Assembly (NCBI GenBank): GCA_022768005.1
Contig: JALEMF010000096.1
Span: 1 to 36,485, forward strand
From: Bacteroidales bacterium
GTDB taxonomy: Bacteria; Bacteroidota; Bacteroidia; Bacteroidales; Muribaculaceae
Reading direction: 5' to 3'
Length of the DNA stretch: 36,485 nt
Shown: positions 7,983 to 18,725 of the stretch, one piece after another
Layout of the letters: each line of letters starts with the position of its first letter
Position numbering within the stretch: the stretch's first letter is position 1
The notes under the pieces: model-generated
Told to the model about the DNA's origin: nothing
Databases searched by the model: none
Seen by the model: the letters and a program-made list of their open reading frames with translations, nothing else
Made by a program: the position numbers and the translations under genes

Positions 7983-9599
7983 TTATTTATTTTTTTCGTG
8001 TTTATAGTCAATAGCCGCTTTTACGAAACTCAAGAACAGCGGATTAGGGTGAAGTACCGTTGAAGAATATTCCGGGTGGTACTGAGTACCTGTAAACCAG
8101 CGTAATGACGGAATTTCCACCACTTCCACCAAGTGAGTGGCAGGATTTTCACCCACACACTTCATACCTGCGGCCTCGAACTGTTCGCGGTAATCGTTAT
8201 TAAACTCAAAGCGATGACGGTGACGTTCTTTGACAAGTGTAGAGCCGTAAGCCTTTGCCGCAATTGAGTCCGGAGCAAGTTTACACTCGTAGGCACCCAG
8301 ACGCATAGTTCCGCCGAGGTTCGAAATAGACTTCTGCTCTTCCATCAAGTCAATGACATTATTCTTGGCGGAAGGCTCCATCTCTGTGGAATTTGCATCT
8401 TCAAGCCCTAACACATCTCGTGCAAATTCTATCACCATACACTGCATACCGAGACAAATACCGAACGTCGGCACATTATGCTCGCGACACCACTTTAGTG
8501 CCGCAAATTTACCTTCAATACCTCTCTGACCGAATCCCGGAGCGATAACCACGCCGTCCAGGTCCTTAAGATACGATTCTATATTGTCATTATTAACCTT
8601 CTCGGAGTGGATAAAGCGCAAATTAAGGCGATGGTCATTGTACGTAGCTGCCTGGAAAAGCGACTCGTTTATTGACTTGTAAGCATCTTGAAGTTCCACG
8701 TATTTTCCCACAATACCGATAGTGACATCTTCCGTAGCCTTATCCATCTTTTCAAGGAAATTAAGCCACGGCGCCATGTGAGGTTCACCCTCGACAGGTA
8801 CACCCATCTTCTTCAGAATAATCTCGTCAAGGTGCTGTTCGTGCATCTTGATAGGCACTTCGTAGATAGTAGGCACATCTATTGACTGAATTACAGCCTC
8901 AGGAGCAACATTACAGAAGAGTGCAATCTTGCGGCGAACTTCCGGAGTGATATTTTTCTCAGTACGAAGTACAAGTATATCCGGCTGAATACCAACCTCT
9001 TGAAGCTGTTTTACAGAGTGCTGAGTAGGTTTCGTCTTAAGTTCTTTTGCAGCAGCGATATAAGGCACGTAAGTAAGGTGAATACAAATACAATTTGAAC
9101 CGAGTTCCCAACGGAGCTGACGTACACTTTCAATAAACGGCAATGACTCGATATCACCCACAGTACCACCGATTTCAGTGATAATAAAATCAAAGTTACC
9201 CGTATTGGCAAGCAACTTCACATTTCTCTTAATCTCATCTGTAATATGCGGCACTATCTGAACCGTCTTGCCTAAATAATCGCCGCGACGCTCCTTATCA
9301 ATAACACTCTGATAAATACGCCCGGTAGTTATATTATTTGCGCGAGTAGTCTGAATATCCGTAAAGCGTTCATAGTGACCTAAATCCAAATCCGCTTCAT
9401 GACCATCTACCGTCACATAACATTCTCCATGCTCGTACGGGTTCAAAGTACCCGGGTCAATGTTTATGTATGGGTCAAACTTTTGGATTGTGACACGATA
9501 GCCGCGTGCTTTTAACAAACATGCTACTGACGAAGAAATAATACCTTTACCTAATGAAGATACTACACCTCCGGTTACGAAAATATACTTGGTTTCCAC
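7983..9599 (-). CDS. pyrG: CTP synthase
   Basis: KYIFVTGGVVSSLGKGIISSS; GICLGMQCMVIEFARDVLGL glutaminase motif; 538 aa. Confidence 0.98.
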   Translation of the reverse strand: METKYIFVTGGVVSSLGKGIISSSVACLLKARGYRVTIQKFDPYINIDPGTLNPYEHGECYVTVDGHEADLDLGHYERFTDIQTTRANNITTGRIYQSVIDKERRGDYLGKTVQIVPHITDEIKRNVKLLANTGNFDFIITEIGGTVGDIESLPFIESVRQLRWELGSNCICIHLTYVPYIAAAKELKTKPTQHSVKQLQEVGIQPDILVLRTEKNITPEVRRKIALFCNVAPEAVIQSIDVPTIYEVPIKMHEQHLDEIILKKMGVPVEGEPHMAPWLNFLEKMDKATEDVTIGIVGKYVELQDAYKSINESLFQAATYNDHRLNLRFIHSEKVNNDNIESYLKDLDGVVIAPGFGQRGIEGKFAALKWCREHNVPTFGICLGMQCMVIEFARDVLGLEDANSTEMEPSAKNNVIDLMEEQKSISNLGGTMRLGAYECKLAPDSIAAKAYGSTLVKERHRHRFEFNNDYREQFEAAGMKCVGENPATHLVEVVEIPSLRWFTGTQYHPEYSSTVLHPNPLFLSFVKAAIDYKHEKNK

Positions 9600-9628
9600 G
9601 TGAAAAGTTTTTATTTATATTAATGCTA

Positions 9629-9636
9629 CAAAGTTA
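9629..9636 (-). promoter_or_regulatory. Putative -7 box TAACTTTG upstream of pyrG
   Basis: Minus-strand TAACTTTG about 30 nt upstream of the start; no clear -33 element. Confidence 0.5.
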
Positions 9637-9718
9637 GCAATTATTTTCCAATGGTAAAAGAAGGGATATACAAAACTCCCGTTTATGACAAAATATCGGC
9701 AAAACAGCTGCATAATAA

Positions 9719-10333
9719 CTACTTTCCGAACAGCATCAAAGCATTATTTACAACTGTCTTTTTCACGCTTTCGGCTTCTTGATTTCTAAGGTTTGCTATT
9801 TCGGAAATTATATCATCTATGGGCTTGGCTGACATATCCGTCTCCACAAGCAATTTATCATCAGGAATACTTACTACAGTACTCGGATTAAACTTTTCAC
9901 CGAATGACAGACAGACGCCGGATTTGAGCAACTGTTCCGCTGCTGCGGGCTTTCCTCGGAAGCCGTGAAATATCCAGGGCATCGTTGGCTTGAATTTACT
10001 TCTCAGACCCATTATAATATCCGAGGAACGCACAGAATGTATCACCAATGGCAATCTGTACTGTTCACTAAGTATCATTTGTACCTTAAAGACTTTTATC
10101 TGATAGTCCAAATCATCTCCGCGAAGTCTGTCAACACCAGCCTCACCAAGCGCAACCACTCGCGGGTCACAAAGCATTGCAGCAAGTTTTATAAAATACG
10201 CCGGATTAAAGTGCTTCCACGGATGAATACCCACGGATAAATATCCTTCACCGTCGGGCATTTGCTCATCTGCGGATATTGAGGTTATCGCTTCCGCTGA
10301 CACACTTCCGTGATGATGAATATCAAGAATCAT
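9719..10333 (-). CDS. TatD family hydrolase
   Basis: [39 protein letters not shown] motifs. Confidence 0.88.
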   Translation of the reverse strand: MILDIHHHGSVSAEAITSISADEQMPDGEGYLSVGIHPWKHFNPAYFIKLAAMLCDPRVVALGEAGVDRLRGDDLDYQIKVFKVQMILSEQYRLPLVIHSVRSSDIIMGLRSKFKPTMPWIFHGFRGKPAAAEQLLKSGVCLSFGEKFNPSTVVSIPDDKLLVETDMSAKPIDDIISEIANLRNQEAESVKKTVVNNALMLFGK

Positions 10334-10563
10334 GGCACCGGGTCATAACCGCTGCCTCCCCACGGATTACAGCGAAGTATTCGCTTAACTGAAAGGTACA
10401 ACCCCTTTATCGGCCCATGCTTGCGAAGTGCCTCCACTGCGTACTGACTGCAAGTGGGCGTAAAGCGACACACCGGAGGAAACAGCGGTGAAATACACTT
10501 TTGATAAAACCGTATGGGAAGTATCAGAACTGCACTTATGAAACTTGAGACTTTTGAGAACAT
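10330..10563 (-). CDS. yidD: Membrane protein insertion efficiency factor YidD (start chosen at [11 protein letters not shown] is open to 10587)
   Basis: [60 protein letters not shown] is the YidD signature. Confidence 0.95.
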   Translation of the reverse strand: MFSKVSSFISAVLILPIRFYQKCISPLFPPVCRFTPTCSQYAVEALRKHGPIKGLYLSVKRILRCNPWGGSGYDPVP

Positions 10564-10943
10564 TGTTCCGCTATTTTTGTAAGGCATTTTATCATCGCCT
10601 TATCCACCTGCTTGTAGTCCGTTAGTTTATCTGCAACGTAGATAAACGCCATATCCACAGGTAAATGTATATCTGCAAAAATGACTGCACGATTCAAGCG
10701 ATAGGCCTCACGGATTCGTCTTCGCATCTTCACACGGTCAACAGCATGGTGAAGACGACGACGAGGCACTGAAATAAGGAATTTAGGAGTGTGGACATCT
10801 GCCTTCCTTGAAGGATTTACCCTCCACACTACACGCATCGGATATGCAAGAGCGGATTGCACATCACCGCTCCGCATAAACAATGCATCTATTGATATTA
10901 ATGAGCAAAGTTTATGAGACTTATTTAGTCCCAGGCATTTCAT
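10536..10943 (-). CDS. rnpA: Ribonuclease P protein component
   Basis: [32 protein letters not shown] contains the RNR-type RnpA motif; overlaps yidD. Confidence 0.9.
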   Translation of the reverse strand: MKCLGLNKSHKLCSLISIDALFMRSGDVQSALAYPMRVVWRVNPSRKADVHTPKFLISVPRRRLHHAVDRVKMRRRIREAYRLNRAVIFADIHLPVDMAFIYVADKLTDYKQVDKAMIKCLTKIAEQCSQKSQVS

Positions 10944-11689
10944 ATATTATTTTCTGTCAAATAAGCATCAAGAGCAGACACCATTGATGGAGTCTTTGGA
11001 TTAGGTGCTTGGAAATCAAGGCGCAAGCCTGCTTCTGTCACAGCCTTTGCTGTAGCAACACCAAACACACCGATACGGATATCCCCTTGCTTGAAGTCCG
11101 GGAAGTTCTTAAGCAAAGAATCGATTCCCGCCGGGCTGAAAAATATAAGCACATCATAGTCAAACGGCTCATCTGCAGTAAAGTCATTACTTACAGTACG
11201 GTACATTACAGCCTTTGAATACTTGATTTTAGTGTTGTCAAGCGGACAAGCACCATCTTTATGCACATCGCTGACTGCATAAAGGAATTTTTCCTTACAG
11301 TGCTTATTCATACATGCTACGAGTGCAGGGTCATCAAGTTTACCCGTCTCGCCGTGGAATATTTTACGCTTGCGATATACAGTGTATTTTTGCAAATAAA
11401 GTGCTATAGCCTCAGTAGTGCAAAAATATTTCATAGTTTCAGGTATCACGATACGCATTTCCTCACAGATGTGAAAAAAACTGTCAATAGCCGTTTTCGC
11501 TGTAAAAATGATAGCAGTGTATTCCGGAATAGAAATTTTTTGCTGACGGAATTCCTTCGCAGATAATCCTTCTACTTTTATGAAAGGACGAAATACGATT
11601 TCTACATTATGACGTTCCGCTATATCGAAATACGGTGATTTACTGTCGGAAGGTTTTGGTTGGGATACTAAAATTTTCTTTATGCTCAC
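10940..11689 (-). CDS. hemD: Uroporphyrinogen-III synthase
   Basis: IKKILVSQPKP...YTAIIFTAKTAIDSFF...DYDVLIFFSPAGIDSLL...GVFGVATAKAVTEAGLRLDFQAPNPKTPSMVSAL. Confidence 0.85.
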   Translation of the reverse strand: MSIKKILVSQPKPSDSKSPYFDIAERHNVEIVFRPFIKVEGLSAKEFRQQKISIPEYTAIIFTAKTAIDSFFHICEEMRIVIPETMKYFCTTEAIALYLQKYTVYRKRKIFHGETGKLDDPALVACMNKHCKEKFLYAVSDVHKDGACPLDNTKIKYSKAVMYRTVSNDFTADEPFDYDVLIFFSPAGIDSLLKNFPDFKQGDIRIGVFGVATAKAVTEAGLRLDFQAPNPKTPSMVSALDAYLTENNI

Positions 11690-11716
11690 TTTACCTTAAA
11701 CTTTAATAGTTCTGAC

Positions 11717-12511
11717 TTAAAAACACTTACACAAAAGTCCAACTTCTGAGTAAACGAATATTAAAGGGATTATTTCAAGAGTGCAAAGGTACAAAATAAA
11801 ATAAAGCAAAGAGTAAATTTTGTCATAAAAAATTCTCATTCCCTTAATCACAAACAAAGATTTAATCAAAATAAAAAGTATTAACGCCGTGATTATCATA
11901 GCATTAGTCGTTTCAGGGTAAAATGTGGCTATAAACGTGGGATAAATAAGCACTATCCCGGATATTGCCGCCGAGACATTATATCCGCGCACCCACAACT
12001 TGCATGATGCACTGTCCGCAAACACGTTTCCCACCACTAAGTACGCCACTATCTGAAACAGGTAAAGCCCGGCTGTAAGTCCGAATATCATCAGCAACTG
12101 CCGGTTCATTACTTCGTACGCCGATGCCCTTGCTGCAAAATGATAATACAGCAGTAATGACTGGCATACACACATCTGAAGAATAAGGACAAACGATGCT
12201 CGAAGTTCATTTGCCGTATGGTCATCAAAGGCATTCGCTCTGCGGCGCACACCCACAAGGTCTTCCTTTATATTCTTGAACATTCTACGGCAATGGTGAT
12301 AATTGAACAACACCACTACCACGAAAAGGAATAGCACGGCAAGCAGCGGACTGTCATTTGCTACGGAAATGCCTCGAGGCTCAAGGGATTTTCCTTGAAG
12401 ATACCCTACTCTTCCGGTAGAACACAGCACCATATCCTCCCTTGACGAAGGTGCTTCGTCAAAGGTGGAAAAGGGCTTTAATTGTACTATCAAAGAGTCG
12501 GCGTCCATCAA
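11717..12511 (-). CDS. DUF4271-type multispanning membrane protein
   Basis: Multiple TM segments; position between hemD and ftsZ; FNYHHCRRMFKNIKEDL and a VVGNVFADSASCKLWVRGYN-like region resemble Bacteroidetes DUF4271 proteins (from memory, not searched). Confidence 0.65.
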   Translation of the reverse strand: MMDADSLIVQLKPFSTFDEAPSSREDMVLCSTGRVGYLQGKSLEPRGISVANDSPLLAVLFLFVVVVLFNYHHCRRMFKNIKEDLVGVRRRANAFDDHTANELRASFVLILQMCVCQSLLLYYHFAARASAYEVMNRQLLMIFGLTAGLYLFQIVAYLVVGNVFADSASCKLWVRGYNVSAAISGIVLIYPTFIATFYPETTNAMIITALILFILIKSLFVIKGMRIFYDKIYSLLYFILYLCTLEIIPLIFVYSEVGLLCKCF

Positions 12512-12516
12512 GTATT

Positions 12517-13842
12517 TCAGAATGATATCACTGAGCCTGCGGCAAGTGATGAAGATGATGCCTGCTCGGCCTCTTTATTGGCGTTAGAAAGATTTTTGAA
12601 CTTGTCGATTACTGACTTGTCACGATTATAAGCGGGATTATTTTCAAGCATTTCAAGGATTGACTCATCATCTATCTGCTCCGGCTTAAGGAGGAAGATA
12701 CGCTGACGTTCCGCATTAAAGCGTTGAGTTGTAGTAGGGCCGTAAGTATCCTTAATCTTCTCGTCAATCTCATCTTCTTTTGATTTTTTCTCTTCAGCGG
12801 AATGTTGCTCTTTAACTTGAGGTTCAGGCTTGGTTTCAATCTCGCTGTCAGTATCAAAGCCTGCCGCGAGAACAGACACTTTAATCTCATCTCCGAGAGT
12901 TCCGTCGTAATAAGTACCCCAAATAAACTTATCTACGTTTGAGAAATTACTCATAAACGTAGTAAGCTGGTTACTTTCTTCCATCTTGAATGCACGCTGT
13001 GCCTGTGGATTGTAGTGGATACAGATAAGAATACGTTTTGCCGTGTAGATATTCTTATTCTTAAGCAGCGGAGAGTTAAGAGAATTATTAATAGCCTCTG
13101 TAATACGGTATTCACCTGATCCGTAACCTGTTGAGATAATAGCAGTGCCGCCGTCTTTAAGTGTAGTGCAGACGTCTCGAAGGTCACAGTTGATATATCC
13201 CTGCATATTAATAAGGTCGGAAATACTCTTTGCTGCATTGCACAGAGTTTCGTCAGCCTTATGGAATGCGTTCATAAAGTCAAGGTCCGGATAGATTTCC
13301 ACAAGCCGCTGATTATTTACCACGAGCATTACGTCAACATATTTACTCATCTCATCAGCACCTTTGAGGGCTGCCCTGATTTTAGGATAACCTTCGAACA
13401 TGAACGGGATAGTGACGATACCTACGGTGAGAATACCTCTATCTTTCGCAATACGTGCCACAACAGGAGCCGCACCCGTACCTGTACCTCCACCCATACC
13501 GGCAGTAATAAACACCACCTTCGTAGCATCATTAAAAAGTGACTCAATAGCATCGGCACTTTCTTCTGCAGCATCGCGCGCAAGTTCGGCTACTGCACCG
13601 GCACCGTTACCACCACACGTTTTCGGTCCGAGCAACACTTGCGTAGGCACTTTTGAGCCCAGAAGTGCTTGATGGTCCGTATTTGCAATAGCAAAAGTTA
13701 TATCACTGTAACCCTGTTGGTACATATAGTTTACGGCATTACAGCCGCCGCCACCTACACCGAGCACCTTAATCTGCACCGGCAGCGGTTGATTTTTATC
13801 AGGGCTGAAGTTGCTTGTATTATCCAAATCCTCAATAGTCAT
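12517..13842 (-). CDS. ftsZ: Cell division protein FtsZ
   Basis: VGGGGCNAVNYM; FITAGMGGGTGTGAAPVVA tubulin signature. Confidence 0.98.
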   Translation of the reverse strand: MTIEDLDNTSNFSPDKNQPLPVQIKVLGVGGGGCNAVNYMYQQGYSDITFAIANTDHQALLGSKVPTQVLLGPKTCGGNGAGAVAELARDAAEESADAIESLFNDATKVVFITAGMGGGTGTGAAPVVARIAKDRGILTVGIVTIPFMFEGYPKIRAALKGADEMSKYVDVMLVVNNQRLVEIYPDLDFMNAFHKADETLCNAAKSISDLINMQGYINCDLRDVCTTLKDGGTAIISTGYGSGEYRITEAINNSLNSPLLKNKNIYTAKRILICIHYNPQAQRAFKMEESNQLTTFMSNFSNVDKFIWGTYYDGTLGDEIKVSVLAAGFDTDSEIETKPEPQVKEQHSAEEKKSKEDEIDEKIKDTYGPTTTQRFNAERQRIFLLKPEQIDDESILEMLENNPAYNRDKSVIDKFKNLSNANKEAEQASSSSLAAGSVISF

Positions 13843-13905
13843 AGTCTTATATATTTATTTGCCGTTACGCAATTAGTTTTAAAAAGGTTTCAAAGTCACG
13901 GAATA

Positions 13906-15228
13906 TTAATTATCATCATTATCGTTATCCGACAACAGATTTTTCAATTTGTCGAGAATACTCATTGACTTAGGCTTACTTGCAGGTTTCAGCTTCTCCT
14001 CTCCTTCATCAAGAGGCTCATCATTTTCTTCACCTATGCGAGAAACGTTATCATCAGTAACAGGCTTTTCAATCTTAGGCATTGAAAGCATATCCGTCTT
14101 ATCTCTCAGCGATGCAGCGTGAGCAAGGAGGGCAATAACGTCAACTTCATCGGAAGGACGCAGCGAGCCATCGCAAATGTTTATTTTATAATCCGGAACG
14201 GCAGTTCTGATTTTTAAGTCTGTCTGCTGACTGAGCAGTGTATTAAATCCGGGAAGTTTGGCACCGCCACCGGTGATAATGATGCCGCGAGGAAGTTCTT
14301 CCGGCTTGATACCTGCGTAATTCAGTTGTTCATTAATATTCGCTATAATTTCAGAAGCACGTGCCTCAATGAAATTATTAATCTCCTTAGTATCCGGATT
14401 TGCGGATTTTTGTTCCGGGTCAATATTTCCGAGAGTGCATTTCAAGTTTTCAGCCACATCTTCCAAGCATGAACGGATATTCATGATGTCACGCGTGATA
14501 TTACGCGAGCCGAATGGCAATGTCACAAGATAGCGCAGTGTAGAACCTTTGTAAATCGATACTGTTGTGGTTTCCGCACCGAAATCCACAAGCATACAAC
14601 CGAGCTGCTTATCCTCGTTGCTCAGCACGATATTTGCGATTGCAAGAGGACGAACCGGGTATTTGAGAACCTGAATATTAGCACTGTTAACTGACTGCGT
14701 TTCAAACACTCTGTTAAGATTTATCTTCAACTGGTTGCTGCAATACACCACATTCAAGTTTGCGCTGATAGAACGGCAGAACATTCCTAAAGGACTTTGT
14801 TGAGAAAATCCGTTGACAGTGTAGTCTCGCGGAAGCACTTTTACGACTTCACGGTTTTCTACACCTTGTTCACCAATACGTCTTTTAAGTTCACGGATTA
14901 TATCATCAGTAATAACCGTATCTTCCGGAAATGTCATTTCAGTGGATTTCACAGTTGACATAAGAGTGTGACCACCGAGCGACACTACCGCCTTCTCAAT
15001 TTTTCGCGGTGCTACAGCATGGTGTGCTTCAAGTTTTTTACGTATTGATTCTACGTGTGAAAACACTTCTGCGGGTTTCCTTACACAGCCGTAATGCACT
15101 AAATCCGTGGCGCGCTCTTCTTCCACGGCAAGAACTGACAATCTGCCGGAATCACTATCCACAGTTGCCACCGCTCCTTTTATCTTAGAACTCGCAATCT
15201 CGAATGCTGCTATATATCTTATTGACAT
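13906..15228 (-). CDS. ftsA: Cell division protein FtsA
   Basis: AAFEIASSKIKGAVA; CMLVDFGAETTTVSIYKGSTLRYLVTLPFGSRNITRDI; GIIITGGGAKLPGF actin-fold motifs. Confidence 0.95.
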   Translation of the reverse strand: MSIRYIAAFEIASSKIKGAVATVDSDSGRLSVLAVEEERATDLVHYGCVRKPAEVFSHVESIRKKLEAHHAVAPRKIEKAVVSLGGHTLMSTVKSTEMTFPEDTVITDDIIRELKRRIGEQGVENREVVKVLPRDYTVNGFSQQSPLGMFCRSISANLNVVYCSNQLKINLNRVFETQSVNSANIQVLKYPVRPLAIANIVLSNEDKQLGCMLVDFGAETTTVSIYKGSTLRYLVTLPFGSRNITRDIMNIRSCLEDVAENLKCTLGNIDPEQKSANPDTKEINNFIEARASEIIANINEQLNYAGIKPEELPRGIIITGGGAKLPGFNTLLSQQTDLKIRTAVPDYKINICDGSLRPSDEVDVIALLAHAASLRDKTDMLSMPKIEKPVTDDNVSRIGEENDEPLDEGEEKLKPASKPKSMSILDKLKNLLSDNDNDDN

Positions 15229-15265
15229 GATGTGTGTTATGTTGTTAGATGATTTATCTTATATG

Positions 15266-16147
15266 TTAATACTTTCTTTTATTCGTTGGTGTCATTTCAC
15301 TCTCCGGTATTGCCTCTATAAGGTCCATTTGGGTTTCAAGCAGATCAGTTGAATCTTCGTCCTGAGAAAATGCCGGAGTCAAACTTGCTTTCTGCCTCTT
15401 TGTGGCTACAATCTGTCCTTTCCACTTGACGGAAATGGTATCGTAGTACTCCCACCCTTTTACCCTGACAACGTCGTGATAAAACACTTTGAGACGTTGC
15501 ATCTTGTTGTCAAGGATCTGAGCATCACCGAGGTTTATGACGTGATTTGAAACTATAGGCTGGAGAATGATATCACCGTTTGTCTCTATCTTGAATGCCG
15601 TAGCAAAGTCTCTGAACACCTCATTTGCCTTAGCATAGTCCAACAGCGGCTTTAATTTCGCCATTGTATTCACAAGCTGTGCGCTATCCAAGTCCGCAAT
15701 AAAGATTGGCACGTCATCAGTGTGATTCTTATAGTTTGCAATCAGTTTTTTACCGTCTTTATTGACGTAAAACGATTTTCCCTGACTGTCAATAAATCTC
15801 GCTACCGGCACTAATGCTTTCACATCAATGTTGATGTATGCGGAGTCCGATGAATAGCACCTTGTGACGTTCGCCCACTCAATATTTGGAAATACGTTTA
15901 ACTTATCCTCTATATCCTGCAAATGAATGGAATAGACGGGAACACCGGCAATCTTGCCTTGCACGTCCTTTATTTGGTCGTAGATATCCGTTTCTTTCAC
16001 AAAGCGGTTCGCAGGATTCATCAAGTGAACTTTAAGTCCCATTGATTTTTCTCGCACCGCCTGCATATCAGCCAATGTAACGCCTACCACCAGATATGCA
16101 CCCAGCAGTATTGAAAGCACCATATATAGGATAGACATCTTGGACAT
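15266..16147 (-). CDS. ftsQ: Cell division protein FtsQ-like
   Basis: Single N-terminal TM; VFPNIEWANVTRCYSSDSAYINIDVKALVPVARFIDSQGKSFYVNKDGKKL POTRA/FtsQ-like; between murC and ftsA. Confidence 0.88.
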   Translation of the reverse strand: MSKMSILYMVLSILLGAYLVVGVTLADMQAVREKSMGLKVHLMNPANRFVKETDIYDQIKDVQGKIAGVPVYSIHLQDIEDKLNVFPNIEWANVTRCYSSDSAYINIDVKALVPVARFIDSQGKSFYVNKDGKKLIANYKNHTDDVPIFIADLDSAQLVNTMAKLKPLLDYAKANEVFRDFATAFKIETNGDIILQPIVSNHVINLGDAQILDNKMQRLKVFYHDVVRVKGWEYYDTISVKWKGQIVATKRQKASLTPAFSQDEDSTDLLETQMDLIEAIPESEMTPTNKRKY

Positions 16148-16164
16148 TACAAAAAACTCCTACG

Positions 16165-17538
16165 CTAATTTTTCAGTTCTTCCAACAATTTCGGCAAGTA
16201 AGTGGCAATATCGCCTGCACCAACTGTCAATAACACTTCAAAGTTACAATTTTTTATTGTATCTATCAAATCTGATTTTACAATCATCTTTTTTTGAGGC
16301 GTTTTTATGTCATCAAAGATAATTTTTGATGTCACGCCTGGTATAGGCAGTTCTCTTGCCGGATAAATATCCAGGAGTATAACCTCATCTGCAAGAGACA
16401 GTGCAGCAGCGAATTGCGGTGCAAAATCTCGTGTACGGGTATATAAGTGAGGCTGGAATGCCACAGTAAGTTTGCGATGCGGGTATAGTGCCTTTACGGA
16501 CTTTATTGATGCTTTAAGTTCATCAGGGTGATGAGCATAGTCGTCAATTATAACACGTCCGTTTTCTCCCGGCTCTTTAAGCCAGAATTGGAAACGACGC
16601 TCTGCACCCATAAATGATGCTATTGCGGCTTTTGCTGCTTCTGCATCAAACTCTTTGAGCATAGAGCAAGCGGCGATGGCAGCAATGGCATTTTCAATAT
16701 TTATTTCTACAGGTACGCCAAGTTTTATATCCTTTATTTCCCCCTTTGGTGTCACCATATCAAACACTATCTCACCATTTCCTCTGCGGATATTTACTGC
16801 ATGGAAATCACCTTCATCGCGTGAATAAGTATATACTTTGACACCTTCTACAGGTCTCGGCTTCAGTTTCAGCCCGGTATGGATTATCAATATTCCGTCT
16901 TTGCGAATTAACTCGGTGAAGTGAGCGAAACTTTCCAGGTACGCCTCTTCCGTTCCGTAAATATCCAAGTGATCCGGGTCTGTTGCCGTAACTACTGCTA
17001 TGTACGGTGTCAAATGGTGAAATGAACGGTCGAATTCATCTGCCTCTATGACACTGTAAGGGGAATCGGTATTAAGAAGAAAATTACTCTTATAGTTTCT
17101 AAGCACACCGCCGAGGAATGCCGTACAGCCAAGCCCCGGAGTCTGAGTTAAAATATGTGCTGCCATTGATGACGTTGTAGTCTTACCGTGCGTGCCGGAA
17201 AAGCAAAGTCCGAGGGAATTTCTTGTAACCTCACCAAGCACTGCTGCACGCTTCACTACTTCAAATCCATTTGCACGGAAATACTGAAGTCCGCGATGAC
17301 TTTCCGGAATTGCCGGTGTAAACACCACGAGTGTTGAATCCGGCTTTCTGAAATCTTCCGGGATAAGGTCCGGATCATCGTCAAAGACAATATTCACTCC
17401 TTCACTTTGAAGGGCTGCCGTTAGCGCGGTAGGTGTCTTATCATAGCCTGCCACTTTATAGCCGAGTTTCAGAAAATAGCGTTCAAGAGCAGCCATACCT
17501 ATACCTCCGGCTCCAACGAAATATATATTACGTTTCAT
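16165..17538 (-). CDS. murC: UDP-N-acetylmuramate--L-alanine ligase
   Basis: GAGGIGMAALERYF; SGTHGKTTTSSMAAHIL; VIIDDYAHHPDELKASI. Confidence 0.97.
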   Translation of the reverse strand: MKRNIYFVGAGGIGMAALERYFLKLGYKVAGYDKTPTALTAALQSEGVNIVFDDDPDLIPEDFRKPDSTLVVFTPAIPESHRGLQYFRANGFEVVKRAAVLGEVTRNSLGLCFSGTHGKTTTSSMAAHILTQTPGLGCTAFLGGVLRNYKSNFLLNTDSPYSVIEADEFDRSFHHLTPYIAVVTATDPDHLDIYGTEEAYLESFAHFTELIRKDGILIIHTGLKLKPRPVEGVKVYTYSRDEGDFHAVNIRRGNGEIVFDMVTPKGEIKDIKLGVPVEINIENAIAAIAACSMLKEFDAEAAKAAIASFMGAERRFQFWLKEPGENGRVIIDDYAHHPDELKASIKSVKALYPHRKLTVAFQPHLYTRTRDFAPQFAAALSLADEVILLDIYPARELPIPGVTSKIIFDDIKTPQKKMIVKSDLIDTIKNCNFEVLLTVGAGDIATYLPKLLEELKN

Positions 17539-17567
17539 ATTATTCTATTTAATATCTGCAGTGAAAA

Positions 17568-18671
17568 TTACTTCTTGGCAGACTTGTTTGCAATCAGTTT
17601 AAGTGCTTCATCTACTATCTTGCGAGCAGCATCGGGAAGTGCCATTTTCTTCACATTTTCAGAAAGTGACTTTCGCTTGTTTTCATCATTAAGCAGAGTG
17701 ATGACCGTCTCGGCAAGTTTTTCCTTACAGTCTGTGTCAAGAAGCATGACGGCGGCATCTTGCGACACAAGTGCCTGAGCATTTTTACGCTGATGATCCT
17801 CGGCTACGTTAGGTGAAGGTATTAACACCGCAGGCATACCCACAAGTTGTATTTCCGAGATTGTACTTGCTCCGGCACGTGACACCATTACGTCAGCTGC
17901 CCTGTAAGCAAGGTCCATTCGGCTTATAAATTGCGTTACCACTACATTATCCTTTTTGCCGACGAACTCAGCACAGTCTTTGTAATATAATTTGCCTGTC
18001 TGCCACAGCAATGATGCACCCGCCTTAACTATCTCGGGATAAGCCGTTTTCAATGCATCATTGATAGTGCGCGCGCCGAGACTTCCACCCACGGAGAGTA
18101 CAAGCGGTCTTTCAGGGTCAAAACCGAGTTGGCGCTTTGCTTCTTCCTTCGTAATAGAAGTATCAAGGATATTTGCACGGACAGGATTACCGGTCATAAT
18201 AATTTTGTCTGCCGGAAAAAATTTATCCATACCCTCGTATGCCACACAGATTTTATCCGCCTTTTCAGCAAGCATCTTGTTTGTAACACCGGCGTAAGAA
18301 TTCTGCTCTTGAATAAGAGTAGGTATGCCGAGGCGTTGAGCTTGCTTCAGTGTAGGACCGCTTGCATAGCCTCCAACACCTATAACAATATCCGGTGCGA
18401 AATCTTTTACAATATATCCGGCGCGTTTCATACTCTTGTAGAGATTCCACAGCACTTTTATATTCTTAAAAATATTTTTTCGGTCAAAGCCCTTGACAGG
18501 CAAACCGTAAATAGGATAACCGGCTTCCGGTACTCTATCCATCTCCATTCTCCCCTCAGCACCAACGAAAAGAATATCCGTCCCGCTTACACGGTTACGA
18601 ATTTCGTTTGCTATTGATATTGCCGGGAAGATATGACCTCCGGTACCTCCACCGCTTATAATCACTTTCAT
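17568..18671 (-). CDS. murG: UDP-N-acetylglucosamine--MurNAc-pentapeptide transferase MurG
   Basis: VIISGGGTGGHIFPAISIA; GVGGYASGPTL; QEQNSYAGVTN; SRAGASTISEIQLVGMPAVLIPSP. Confidence 0.98.
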   Translation of the reverse strand: MKVIISGGGTGGHIFPAISIANEIRNRVSGTDILFVGAEGRMEMDRVPEAGYPIYGLPVKGFDRKNIFKNIKVLWNLYKSMKRAGYIVKDFAPDIVIGVGGYASGPTLKQAQRLGIPTLIQEQNSYAGVTNKMLAEKADKICVAYEGMDKFFPADKIIMTGNPVRANILDTSITKEEAKRQLGFDPERPLVLSVGGSLGARTINDALKTAYPEIVKAGASLLWQTGKLYYKDCAEFVGKKDNVVVTQFISRMDLAYRAADVMVSRAGASTISEIQLVGMPAVLIPSPNVAEDHQRKNAQALVSQDAAVMLLDTDCKEKLAETVITLLNDENKRKSLSENVKKMALPDAARKIVDEALKLIANKSAKK

Positions 18672-18725
18672 AATTTATACTCTTGGACTATATATTATTA
18701 TTTTGACTATTAATTTCAATTCGTT

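Noticed and set aside
12517-12640. FtsZ C-terminal tail after PAYNR (DKSVIDKFKNL...GSVISF) looked like an unusual extension
   Set aside because: To my knowledge Bacteroidales FtsZ proteins commonly have this kind of tail ending in a similar SVI(S/T)F sequence; not unusual.
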